DNA of 48,668 bases from positions 1 through 48,668 of the forward strand of contig JAJTYM010000030.1 of NCBI GenBank assembly GCA_021463345.1. Direction: 5' to 3'. The DNA is from Pseudobdellovibrionaceae bacterium (lineage in GTDB: Bacteria > Bdellovibrionota > Bdellovibrionia > Bdellovibrionales > JAMPXM01). Every line of letters begins with the position of its first letter. Positions within the stretch are counted from its first letter, which is position 1. Position numbers and translations under genes: made by a program. Shown here one piece after another: positions 25,689-33,827 of this stretch. The notes beneath the pieces were generated by a model. It made no database searches. It saw only the letters and a program-made list of their open reading frames with translations, and had not been told where the DNA came from.

Positions 25689-27119
25689 ATGAAATCCCGT
25701 CTTTTGACCCTGGCTTTCGCGCTCCTCGCGCCTTTCTCCACGGCCCGCGCGGCAAGCGTCGCGGTCGTCGACTCCGGCACCGACTTCGAGCATGACGCGC
25801 TCGCCGGGCTCGAGCTCATCAACCCGAACGAGATCGCCGGCAACCGCGTCGACGACGACCGCAACGGCAAAGTCGACGACCTCGTTGGTTGGAACTTCGT
25901 CGACAGCTACAACCGCGTCTTCTACCGCGAGCACATCGCCTCGTTCAACCCGATCGTTTACGACGTCCTCGGCATCCTCGGCCGCAGGCAGGCCGGCCAA
26001 CCGCTCCCCGGCGACCAGGCGTTCTGGGACAAGCACGTCGCCGGCCTGAGCGACGAGCGGAAACAGGCGTTGATCAGCCACATCAACGCCTACGCGCAAT
26101 ACTCGCACGGCACCCACGTCGCCGGAATCGTGGCGGCGCACGCGAACGACGCGCGCATCCTCTCCGCGCGCGTCTTCGCCGACGAACCGCCGTCCGAGTA
26201 CGTCGCGCCGACTCATCTCCTGAGCCCGCTCGCCGAGCCGTTCCTCGGGCCGGTCGCCGGCCGGAAGGGCGCGGGCGGCGGATGGACGAACGTCGTCTAC
26301 AAAATCCTGGCCGCCATCAACTCGGGCGTTTTCGACCAGGTCGCCGTCTACCTGAACGAGCGCGAGATCGACGTCGCCAACTACAGCCTGGGAGTGCCGC
26401 TGCAAGTGATCGCCAAGTCGATGCTCGCGGCCAAGGGCATCAAGGAACCGACGCCCGAGCTGTTGAGCGAAGAGACCAAACGCGCGTTCGCCAAGTTCGA
26501 GCCCTATGGTCAGAACTGGATGGCCAAAGCCTCGAATACCTTGTTCGTCGTGGCGGCCGGCAACAACGGCACCGATAACGATCAGTTGCCCACGTTCCCC
26601 TCGAACGTCGAGATGCCGAATTCAATCCGCGTCGCGGCCTCCCTCGGCTACAGCGCGCTCGCCGAATTCTCGTGCTACGGCGCCACCAGCGTCGATCTCG
26701 CCGCCCCCGGGGTCGGCATCGGCTCGTCGGTGCCGAGCGCGGACAACCGCATGATCCTGCCGATGTCGGGAACCTCGATGGCGGCCCCCATGGTCGCCGG
26801 CGTCGCCAGCCGGATCAAGGACCTGAACCCGCGGCTCGCGCCCGCCGACATCAAGGCGATCCTGATGGGCACGGTCGACAAAAAACCGTGGCTCAAGGGC
26901 AAAGTCGTATCCGGGGGCGTCGTGAACCCCGAGCGCGCTTACGCGGCGGCGCGCGGCTCGGCCGCGCTGAGCCTCGCGGACGCCGTCGCCGCGGCCCGGG
27001 CGTCGGTGCAAGACGTGCTGGTCAACACCAGCGCGCAACCGCCGGATTCGAGCTTCTCCGTCGACAATCTTCTCGACATCGACGGGACGAACGATTTCAC
27101 CCGCCGCCTGGTCTTCTGA
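25689..27119 (+). CDS. Secreted subtilisin-like serine protease (S8) lacking a propeptide
   Basis: 476 aa. After the signal peptide (ending TARA at 18-21) the catalytic domain begins at once: AVVDSG (Asp28), a calcium-type loop NRVDDDRNGKVDD (52-64), HGTHVAG (His140), VVAAGNNG with the oxyanion Asn (about 292), and GTSMAAP (Ser363). All three catalytic residues are present. Most secreted subtilases carry an I9 propeptide that folds and inhibits them; none fits here. An unusually long insert separates Asp and His (about 110 residues). The C-terminal ~60 residues (DVLVNTSAQPP..., ending DFTRRLVF) resemble a small extra module. Confidence 0.9.
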   Translation: MKSRLLTLAFALLAPFSTARAASVAVVDSGTDFEHDALAGLELINPNEIAGNRVDDDRNGKVDDLVGWNFVDSYNRVFYREHIASFNPIVYDVLGILGRRQAGQPLPGDQAFWDKHVAGLSDERKQALISHINAYAQYSHGTHVAGIVAAHANDARILSARVFADEPPSEYVAPTHLLSPLAEPFLGPVAGRKGAGGGWTNVVYKILAAINSGVFDQVAVYLNEREIDVANYSLGVPLQVIAKSMLAAKGIKEPTPELLSEETKRAFAKFEPYGQNWMAKASNTLFVVAAGNNGTDNDQLPTFPSNVEMPNSIRVAASLGYSALAEFSCYGATSVDLAAPGVGIGSSVPSADNRMILPMSGTSMAAPMVAGVASRIKDLNPRLAPADIKAILMGTVDKKPWLKGKVVSGGVVNPERAYAAARGSAALSLADAVAAARASVQDVLVNTSAQPPDSSFSVDNLLDIDGTNDFTRRLVF

Positions 27120-27149
27120 GCGCGGCCGCGACAGACCGACAGCTTAACG

Positions 27150-27186
27150 CGAACCCCGGGAGCGATCCGCGCCCCCCCGGGGTTCG
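27150..27186. terminator. Terminator hairpin between the subtilase and a convergent gene
   Basis: An 11-bp perfect inverted repeat CGAACCCCGGG / CCCGGGGTTCG (27150-27160 and 27176-27186) with a 15-nt loop lies between two convergent genes. The T-tract is weak, so it may need Rho or act mainly as a 3' stabiliser. Confidence 0.6.
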
Positions 27187-27207
27187 TTCCCGGAAATCAT
27201 GGGTTCG

Positions 27208-27606
27208 TCAGAAACTCGTGATCAGTTGGATGGTACCAAGCACCAAAACCGTGAACATCACGATGAAAACCAGGTTCCGCAGCCGGTTCATGACCTCGGT
27301 CATTTTCATCTGAGTCTCGTTGCGGATGAAGTTCTGCACCCCGTTCCCGAAGCGCTCAAGCGGGATGGCGATCATCACGATGACGCCGGTGAAAAAGATC
27401 GCGCGGTTGCGCTCCATGGAATCGCCCTTGAAGTGCAAGAGCAGATGGCAAAGCAGGTAAATCGTCGCGAAGCCGAGCACGATCCTCGACATCCACAGGA
27501 TCTGCGCCAGGGCCGTCTTCAAATCCGCGTTGCTGATGCGCGGGATGACGCGGCGGTCACGCACGTGACGAGGGACCGGCTTCCTTGGTTCTTTCGTTTC
27601 ACTCAT
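27208..27606 (-). CDS. Small two-helix membrane protein, function unknown
   Basis: 132 aa. The N-terminus is basic (ETKEPRKPVPRHVRDRR). Three hydrophobic segments, RIVLGFATIYLLCHLLL, IFFTGVIVMIAIPL and NLVFIVMFTVLVLGTIQLI, imply an integral protein with two or three passes; the loop between the last two is amphipathic. ATG at 27606 was chosen as the most likely start; an ATG 12 bp upstream is equally possible, and neither has a strong ribosome site. It is convergent with the subtilase and unrelated in sequence to anything I know. Confidence 0.6.
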   Translation of the reverse strand: MSETKEPRKPVPRHVRDRRVIPRISNADLKTALAQILWMSRIVLGFATIYLLCHLLLHFKGDSMERNRAIFFTGVIVMIAIPLERFGNGVQNFIRNETQMKMTEVMNRLRNLVFIVMFTVLVLGTIQLITSF

Positions 27607-27879
27607 TCGTCTTCGCATCGGGCAGGGGTTGCCGGAAGGCCAAGCGCCCGCCTCCGTTGTTTGAATAGGTTGTCCGAATAGGCCTCGCTCCTCAAGGTTG
27701 CGCGATAAACAAGGGGGTCCGCAAGTCGAGTTCACGCGGGGCCCCGATCCGGCTCAGCAGGCTGGAAAGTCCACGCGACGCAAGCATGTCTTTGAAAACA
27801 GATCCGAAGTCCGGTTAGAGTAGGGCTCCGCGCGCCCCTTTCGTTCCGGGCCGAGGCTGGGAGCGGCTATGGCGACCGC

Positions 27880-29262
27880 ATGGCCCGCCAATGGGAGGAA
27901 TACATACTTCTGGTTTTCCGTCGGGCCTTGTCCATCTGGATCTGGGCCGCTTTGACCGCTTCGGCCGTTCCGGCGCGAGGCTCCGCAGCAGCAGTTCAAA
28001 CCGCAACCCGGACCCCGGCCCAAACCGCGGCCCGGGGACTGAGCCTGTCGGACGCGTACTCCGCCGCTCTCAAGCAAAGCGAGGCCGTCGCGCGGCAGAA
28101 GGAGCAAGTCACGCAATCGCGCGAACGGGTCCAGCAACTGCGCGGCGGGATCCTCCCCAACCTGAGCCTGAACGGCTCGCACTTGATTCAGGACCGCCCC
28201 ACCAACGCGCTCGCGCAGGCGTTTTTCCCGGAAAAACAGACGACCGCGAGCCTCACCCTCGCCCAGCCGCTGTTCCGCGGCCTACGGGAATTCGCGGGAT
28301 TGCGGCAGGCGAAGAACCTGCTCGAAGCGCAGAAAGCGCTCGAGGACGCCGCGCGCGCGCAGCTGCTCCTCGATCTCGCCGCGAACTACTATTCGATCCT
28401 CTCCACCGAACAGGACATCCGCAACCTCACCCAGCAGGCCGCGCTCTACGCCGGTCGCGTGGCCGACATGCAGCGCCGCGTACGCCGGGGCGAATCGAAC
28501 ACGAACGACCTGCTCGTCGCCCAGTCGACGGCTTCGGCCCTCGACGCCGACCTGCGCCTGCTCGCGGGGCAGCAGAGAGGAGCGCGCGACTCGCTCGCGT
28601 TTTTGACTGGGCTTCCCCCCGACGCGCCCCTGGCCGACGACACGCTCGAAACCTCGATCCGGAACGCCAAGACGATGAAACTGGAGGATTCGTTGGCGCG
28701 GATCGAAAGCCGCCCCGACGTCCGCGCGGCGCGGGGCCAATTGGAAGCCTCACGCGAGAACGTGAAAGCCCAGCGCGGGGCCCATTGGCCGACCGTCGAC
28801 CTCGTGGGCAATTACTACCTCACCCGCCCGGAGGGGCCGGCCGAGGAAATCGACTGGGACGCGCAAGTCCGGTTGACGCTGCCGTTGTACGAGGGCGGCA
28901 CGACGCTGGCCAGGACGCGGGAAGCGGTGTCGGCGCGCACGGAAGCCGAACTGGCGCTGGCCCAATTCCGCCGCCAGGCCGAGCGAGACATCCGCGTCTT
29001 CCACGAAAGCGCCAAGAGCCGCGTCGAACAGCTCGATGCCCTGGGCAAAACAGTCGAGCTCGCCGAAAAGAGCTCACGCCAGCTCGAACGCGACTACCGC
29101 AGGGGCCTGGCCCGCAACATCGACGTGCAGGCCGCCCTCGCCGAATACCGGGCGGCGGTCCGCGCCCTCGACCAGGCGCGCTTCGCGCTTCGGCTCGATC
29201 TCCTCAAACTCGACATCGCGGCGGCGCGACTCCCGGCCGCGGGCCCTGAAGGAGGGCGATAA
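27880..29262 (+). CDS. TolC-family outer membrane efflux protein
   Basis: 460 aa. An N-terminal hydrophobic stretch serves as signal peptide (ending about ARGSAA). The outer membrane efflux domain follows in two halves: SLSDAYSAALKQSEAVARQKEQV and NLSLNGSH; LTLAQPLFRG...GLRQAKN in the first half, VDLVGNYYLTRPEG and LTLPLYEGGTTLARTREA in the second. The paired 'P-L-x-x-G' strands and long coiled-coil helices are the family signature. It forms the outer-membrane duct for the RND pump encoded 2 bp downstream. The start is uncertain: GGAGGAA lies after the ATG at 27880, so a later non-ATG start is possible. Confidence 0.9.
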   Translation: MARQWEEYILLVFRRALSIWIWAALTASAVPARGSAAAVQTATRTPAQTAARGLSLSDAYSAALKQSEAVARQKEQVTQSRERVQQLRGGILPNLSLNGSHLIQDRPTNALAQAFFPEKQTTASLTLAQPLFRGLREFAGLRQAKNLLEAQKALEDAARAQLLLDLAANYYSILSTEQDIRNLTQQAALYAGRVADMQRRVRRGESNTNDLLVAQSTASALDADLRLLAGQQRGARDSLAFLTGLPPDAPLADDTLETSIRNAKTMKLEDSLARIESRPDVRAARGQLEASRENVKAQRGAHWPTVDLVGNYYLTRPEGPAEEIDWDAQVRLTLPLYEGGTTLARTREAVSARTEAELALAQFRRQAERDIRVFHESAKSRVEQLDALGKTVELAEKSSRQLERDYRRGLARNIDVQAALAEYRAAVRALDQARFALRLDLLKLDIAAARLPAAGPEGGR

Positions 29263-29264
29263 CG

Positions 29265-32200
29265 ATGACACTCTCCGACATCTCCGTCCGCCGCCCCGTC
29301 TTCGCATGGATGCTGATGTTCGCGCTGATCGTGTTCGGCGCCATCAGCTTTTCGCGCATGGGCGTCAGCGAACTCCCGGACGTCGACTTCCCGATGATCA
29401 ACCTCTCCGCCCGCTACGAGGGGGCGGCTCCCGAGGTCATGGAAGCCGACGTCATCGACCCGCTCGAGGACGCCATCGTCAGCATCCAGGGCGTGCGCAA
29501 CATCACCTCGATCTCGCGCAACGGCACCGCCGACGTGACCGTCGAATTCGAGCTCGACCGCGACATCGATCTCGCGTTCCAGGACATCCAGGCCAAGATC
29601 AGCCAGATCCAGGGCCTGCTGCCCTCCGAGATGGACCCGATCACGGCCATGAAGATCAACCCCGAGGACTTCCCCATCATGTGGCTCTCGGTCCGCAGCA
29701 CGACGATGCCGGCGCCCGACCTCATGGTCTTCGTGCGCGATGAGATCCGCGACCGCCTGACCACCGTCCCCGGCGTGGGCAGCTTGTGGATGCCAGGGTA
29801 CCTCGAGCCCAACCTGCGGGTCTGGGTCGACAACGGCAAGCTCAAGCGGTACGCCCTCTCGGTCAACGACGTCGTCGCCACCGTCCAACGCGAACACCTC
29901 GAGCCGCCATCGGGGCGCGCCGAATTCAAGAAACGCGAGTACAGCCTGCGCACGATGGGCGAGGCGCGCTCCGTGGAATCATTCTCCGAAATTCTCGTCA
30001 ACTCCCGGGGCGGCGGCCCCAACTACGCCCCGATCCCGCTCGGCCGGGTCGCTCGCATCGAGCCCGGCATGGTCGACGCGCTCCAGTTCGCCCGCACCAA
30101 CGGGGAGCCGGCGGTGGGCCTGGGCGTCGTCAAGCAGCGGGGCGCGAACGCGGTGGCCGTCGCCCAGGCGGTCAAGGAGCGAGTCGCCGAGATCCAGAAG
30201 ACCCTGCCCGAAGGCACGACGCTGATCGTGAACTTCGACGGGACGAAGTTCGTCGAGGAGGCGATCCACGAGCTCGTGCTGACGCTGGTGCTCGCGGCTC
30301 TGCTCACTTCGCTCGTCTGCTGGCTGTTCCTGGGCTCCTGGGCGTCGACGTTCAACGTGCTGCTCGCGATCCCGACCTCCGTCCTGGGCGCGTTCATCAT
30401 CCTCTACTTCTCGGGCTTCACGCTGAACACATTCACGCTCCTTGGCCTGAGCCTCGCCATAGGCATCGTCGTCGACGACGCGATCATGGTGCTCGAGAAC
30501 ATCATCCGCCACCGCGAGATGGGCAAAACCCGCCGCCAAGCGGCCCTCGCCGGCGCCCGCCAGATCACCTTCGCCGCCACGGCCGCCTCCGTCGCGCTCG
30601 TCGCGATCTTCCTGCCGATCGCCTTCATGGAGGGCTTGATCGGGCGGTTCCTGTACCAGTTCGGCGTCACGATGAGCGCCGCGGTGATGATCTCGCTGCT
30701 CGAGGCCCTCACTCTCACGCCGATGCGCGCGGCCCGCTTCAGCGACGCCAACCTGCACGGCAAGCAAACGCGGATCGGCCGGGCGTTCAACGCCGTTTTC
30801 GACCGCGTGCACGCGTTCTACTCGCGCACCCTGGCCTTCACGCTCGACCACCGCTGGAAGGCGGTCTCCGGTTCTCTCGTGTTTTTCATCGCGAGCTGCG
30901 GTTCGGTGACTCTCCTCAAAGGCGAGTTCACGCCGGCCCAGGACCAGAGCATGATCATGATCCAACTCAACAACCCGCCGGGCTCGGCGATCTCGTTCAC
31001 CGACGAGAAGGTGAAAGTGGTCGAGGAGTTCCTCAAGAGCCGGCCGGAGGTGCTGTCGGTCTTCGTCGCGGCCGGCGGCTTCACGGGCGGCGAGACCAAC
31101 GCCGCGATGGTCTTCGTCGAGCTCAAACCGCGCGGCGCCCGCGGCGTCGACCCGGGGAAGGGCCGCGAGCTGAGCCAACAGGACTTCCTCGGCGTCACGC
31201 GCGACTACCTCACCAAGACGATCCCCGAGTCCAAGCCGCAGGTGCAGGACCCCTCGCAGCAAGGCTTCGGCGGCGGAGGCAGCCGCGGGTTCCCGGCCGA
31301 GTTCGTCATCCAGGGCCCCGACTGGCTCCAGCTCGGCGAGTACTCCCGGCGGATCGTCGACGCGGTGGTGAAAGACAAACTCATGGTCGACGTCGATACG
31401 GATCTCCTCGAGGGCGCGGGCGAGATCCAGATCGTCCCGAACCGCGCCAAGGCCTCCGCGCGCGGCGTGGAGATCGCCAGCATCGGCTCGGTCGTCAACG
31501 CCATGATGGGCGGGGTCGTCGCCGGCAAATATGAAAAGGGCGGCCACCGTTTCGACGTGCGCGTCAAGGTCGAGGACGACGATCGCGATCCCAAGGAGCG
31601 CATCCGTGAATTCATGGTCCGCAACAACCGCGGCGAATTGGTCCCCTTGGCGAGCGTGGTCGACATCAGGGAATCGACGGTGGCCAGCACGATCTCGCGC
31701 AAGAACCGCGAGCGCTCGATCATGATCTACGGCAACCTCGGCCCCGGCCTGAGCCAACAGGAGGTCCTGCAGAAGGTGGAAGCGAAGGCCAAGGAGATCC
31801 TGCCGGAGGGATACAAATTCTCCCTCGCCGGCTCGGCCGAGGAGATGCAGAAGAGCTTCATGAGCCTGTTGTTCGCCCTCGTCATGGGGTTCGTTGTCGC
31901 GTACATGGTGCTCGCCTCGCAGTTCAACAGCTTCATCGACCCGATCACGGTCTTCATGGCCATGCCCTTCAGCTTTTCAGGCGCGTTCTTGGCCCTTCTG
32001 ATCGCCGGGCAGTCGCTCAACATGTTCAGCATGATCGGCCTCATCCTCCTGATGGGGATCGTCAAAAAGAACTCGATCCTGCTCGTTGATTTCACGAACC
32101 AGAGGCGCGACGACGGGCTCCCCGTCCGCCAAGCCCTGCAGGAGGCCTGTCCCGCGCGCCTGCGCCCGATCCTGATGACCTCGTTCGCAACGATCGCCGG

Positions 32201-32411
32201 CGCCCTGCCCGCGGCGCTGAGCCTCGGTCCCGGCGCGGAAGCCCGCCAACCGATGGCGACCGCGGTCATCGGCGGCGTGCTCGTCTCGACGCTGTTGACG
32301 CTTTACGTGGTCCCCTGCGTTTACAGCCTGATGACCCGCTGGAGCCGCCGCGAGCAACTGATCGCCGAGGCGAAAGAAGATGAGGCGACCGGAGCCGGCG
32401 TCACGGCCTGA
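29265..32411 (+). CDS. RND-family multidrug efflux pump (AcrB/MexB-like, HAE1)
   Basis: 1048 aa, full length. N-terminus SDISVRRPVFAWMLM, proton-relay aspartates in GIVVDDAIMVLEN (TM4), the late motif GIVKKNSILLVDF (TM10/11) and the two large periplasmic loops are all present. It sits in the inner membrane and exports substrates using the proton gradient. GGAGG before the ATG and the 2-bp gap tie it to the TolC-like gene. No membrane-fusion (adaptor) gene is next to it, which such pumps normally need; the adaptor must be encoded elsewhere or the operon is reduced. The downstream MarR gene is convergent. Confidence 0.95.
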   Translation: MTLSDISVRRPVFAWMLMFALIVFGAISFSRMGVSELPDVDFPMINLSARYEGAAPEVMEADVIDPLEDAIVSIQGVRNITSISRNGTADVTVEFELDRDIDLAFQDIQAKISQIQGLLPSEMDPITAMKINPEDFPIMWLSVRSTTMPAPDLMVFVRDEIRDRLTTVPGVGSLWMPGYLEPNLRVWVDNGKLKRYALSVNDVVATVQREHLEPPSGRAEFKKREYSLRTMGEARSVESFSEILVNSRGGGPNYAPIPLGRVARIEPGMVDALQFARTNGEPAVGLGVVKQRGANAVAVAQAVKERVAEIQKTLPEGTTLIVNFDGTKFVEEAIHELVLTLVLAALLTSLVCWLFLGSWASTFNVLLAIPTSVLGAFIILYFSGFTLNTFTLLGLSLAIGIVVDDAIMVLENIIRHREMGKTRRQAALAGARQITFAATAASVALVAIFLPIAFMEGLIGRFLYQFGVTMSAAVMISLLEALTLTPMRAARFSDANLHGKQTRIGRAFNAVFDRVHAFYSRTLAFTLDHRWKAVSGSLVFFIASCGSVTLLKGEFTPAQDQSMIMIQLNNPPGSAISFTDEKVKVVEEFLKSRPEVLSVFVAAGGFTGGETNAAMVFVELKPRGARGVDPGKGRELSQQDFLGVTRDYLTKTIPESKPQVQDPSQQGFGGGGSRGFPAEFVIQGPDWLQLGEYSRRIVDAVVKDKLMVDVDTDLLEGAGEIQIVPNRAKASARGVEIASIGSVVNAMMGGVVAGKYEKGGHRFDVRVKVEDDDRDPKERIREFMVRNNRGELVPLASVVDIRESTVASTISRKNRERSIMIYGNLGPGLSQQEVLQKVEAKAKEILPEGYKFSLAGSAEEMQKSFMSLLFALVMGFVVAYMVLASQFNSFIDPITVFMAMPFSFSGAFLALLIAGQSLNMFSMIGLILLMGIVKKNSILLVDFTNQRRDDGLPVRQALQEACPARLRPILMTSFATIAGALPAALSLGPGAEARQPMATAVIGGVLVSTLLTLYVVPCVYSLMTRWSRREQLIAEAKEDEATGAGVTA

Positions 32412-32417
32412 GGATAT

Positions 32418-32442
32418 CCCCCTCGCTGTTGACGCGAGGGGG
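32418..32442. terminator. Intrinsic terminator between the convergent RND and MarR genes
   Basis: A perfect 9-bp stem CCCCCTCGC / GCGAGGGGG (32418-32426 and 32434-32442) with a 7-nt loop, placed between two convergent stops. No strong T-run on either side. Confidence 0.6.
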
Positions 32443-32450
32443 ACCAGTTC

Positions 32451-33065
32451 TCATTTCACTCGTTTCTCCAACTCGTGCTCGGGGCAATCGAGCTTCAGCT
32501 CCGCGTCGACGAAAGGCGCGTCGACGTACGCGCAATGATGGCGCCCGTCCGCGCCGGGGTGGGCGTTCGGCCTGAAGAACCGACACGTCGCGCACATGCG
32601 CGGCACGGAGATGAGACCTCGCTCCTGGAGAGCGACGATCATTTTGGAAACCGTCCTCAGAAGCGTCGCCTTCTCGAGCGCCGAGAGGCCGCTCACGGAA
32701 TCGAGCAGCGCCGACGGCCATTCCGCCATGGCCGTGGATCGTTTTTTCCCCTTCGCGGTCAATTCAAGGATCGTGGACCTGGAGTCGCGGGGATCCGACC
32801 TCTTCCGCGTCAACCCCTTCTCCGCGAGAAAAGAAAGGGAATCGCTGAGGCTCGCGCGGCTCACCCCCAACCGCCCGGCGATTTCGGACGGGCGACGCAC
32901 GCCCTGGGAGATCAGGACGAGCGCTTGCGCTTGCGTCGGGGAAAGGCGCTCCTCGAAGGACCGCTTCCGCTCCTGGGAGCGAATGGCCTGGCCGATTTTG
33001 GCGAGCCCGAAGAGGATTTTCTCGTCAAGAGGCGGCTGAAGATGAACCGGAACATGAGCCGTCAC
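32451..33065 (-). CDS. MarR-family regulator with a C-terminal Cys/His cluster
   Basis: 204 aa. The winged HTH (about residues 40-110) includes LSPTQAQALVLISQG, RPSEIAGRLGVSRASLSDSL and the wing RSDPRDSRSTILELTAKG. The tail adds CATCRFFRPNAHP, HHCAYVDAPF and LDCPEHE: a C-x2-C...HHC...C-P-x-H pattern able to bind a metal or Fe-S cluster, known from a subset of MarR proteins. The GTG at 33065 is preceded by AGGGAGG at the right distance; an upstream in-frame TTG at 33089 lacks one. Two palindromic operators lie in the divergent promoter region, one within its own promoter, indicating autoregulation. Confidence 0.88.
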   Translation of the reverse strand: MTAHVPVHLQPPLDEKILFGLAKIGQAIRSQERKRSFEERLSPTQAQALVLISQGVRRPSEIAGRLGVSRASLSDSLSFLAEKGLTRKRSDPRDSRSTILELTAKGKKRSTAMAEWPSALLDSVSGLSALEKATLLRTVSKMIVALQERGLISVPRMCATCRFFRPNAHPGADGRHHCAYVDAPFVDAELKLDCPEHELEKRVK

Positions 33066-33091
33066 GCCGACCTCCCTGAAATCACTCAAAA

Positions 33092-33124
33092 ATTAGGATT
33101 CCTAATCAAATCCTACAATGCCGA
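33092..33124 (-). promoter_or_regulatory. MarR gene promoter with palindromic operator
   Basis: On the minus strand TTGTAG and TAATTT are separated by 17 bp. The perfect palindrome ATTAGGA-T-TCCTAAT (33092-33106) covers the spacer and the -10. Binding there would block transcription of the regulator gene. Confidence 0.7.
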
Positions 33125-33184
33125 CGGCGCGAGATCAAGACATCGCCGTCCCGCAAAGCCCTTGCGGCGGTCGCGCCTTTGCGC

Positions 33185-33215
33185 TTAACATGTGATTAGG
33201 AGTCCTAATTAATAA
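33185..33215 (+). promoter_or_regulatory. Thioredoxin-like gene promoter with second copy of the palindrome
   Basis: ATTAGGA-G-TCCTAAT (33195-33209) is identical to the first operator except for the central base. TTAACA (33185-33190) and TAATAAT just after the palindrome form a plausible promoter read toward the redoxin gene at 33291. The centres of the two palindromes are 103 bp apart. Confidence 0.65.
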
Positions 33216-33290
33216 TGCAAGCCACGTCGAAAAGACAATGACGTGAACGGGCCGAGCGCTGAGCGGCCTGAAGCGAAAGCGAGGAACCGG

Positions 33291-33827
33291 ATGCGACGCG
33301 CCCCGGAAATGAACGTTCAAGAATGGCTCAATACGGACCATCCCATCCGCCAAGCGGATCTCGCGGGCCGAGTCGTCGTGCTTTACGCCTTTCAGATGCT
33401 TTGCCCCGGCTGCGTGCATCACGCGACTCCGCAGATCGAGAAGATCCAAAAGAAGTTCGCCGACTCCGACGACGTGCGGGTGATCGGCCTCCATGCCGTC
33501 TTCGAGCATCATGAAGTCATGACCCCCGAGGCCCTGCGGGTTTACGTCCACGAGAACCGGCTCTCGTTCCCGATCGGGATCGACGCTCGCGACGCCGGCG
33601 AGAGGATACCGAAGACCATGGCCGCTTACGACATGCAAGGGACGCCAACGATCATTCTGATCGACAAGAACGGCTTCGTCAGGGCCCGGATTTTCGGTTT
33701 GGCGGACGAGCTCGATCTCGGCGTGGCGATCGGCAAACTGACCGCGGAACCGGCTGGAGAGCAGGCGACCGGAGCGGACCTGGGAGCCGACCAACCCGCC
33801 GCGAACCGGGGCTGCTCAACCTCCTGA
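33291..33827 (+). CDS. Thioredoxin-fold redoxin (TlpA/AhpC-TSA-like)
   Basis: 178 aa, cytoplasmic by sequence (no signal peptide). The active site is MLCPGCVHH with a CxxC pair, preceded by the beta strand GRVVVLYAFQ, and the cis-Pro motif QGTPTIILIDKNG is present. A Glu/His-rich stretch LHAVFEHHEVM follows the CxxC helix. This is a TlpA-like or peroxiredoxin-like thiol protein that reduces disulphides or organic peroxides. The ATG at 33291 has a GAGG site; a GTG further upstream is less likely. An extra cysteine lies near the C-terminus (RGCSTS). It is divergent from, and probably repressed by, the MarR protein. Its 3' end overlaps the antiporter gene by 12 bp, tail to tail. Confidence 0.8.
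   Translation: MRRAPEMNVQEWLNTDHPIRQADLAGRVVVLYAFQMLCPGCVHHATPQIEKIQKKFADSDDVRVIGLHAVFEHHEVMTPEALRVYVHENRLSFPIGIDARDAGERIPKTMAAYDMQGTPTIILIDKNGFVRARIFGLADELDLGVAIGKLTAEPAGEQATGADLGADQPAANRGCSTS

Noticed and set aside
24114-26405. 763-codon open frame opposite the periplasmic protein and subtilase genes
   Set aside because: Composition is typical of an antisense shadow (Val/Gly/Arg/Asp-rich), whereas the forward frames encode a signal peptide and an intact S8 protease.
29979-31757. 592-codon open frame opposite the RND gene
   Set aside because: Low-complexity shadow of a fully conserved RND pump on the plus strand.
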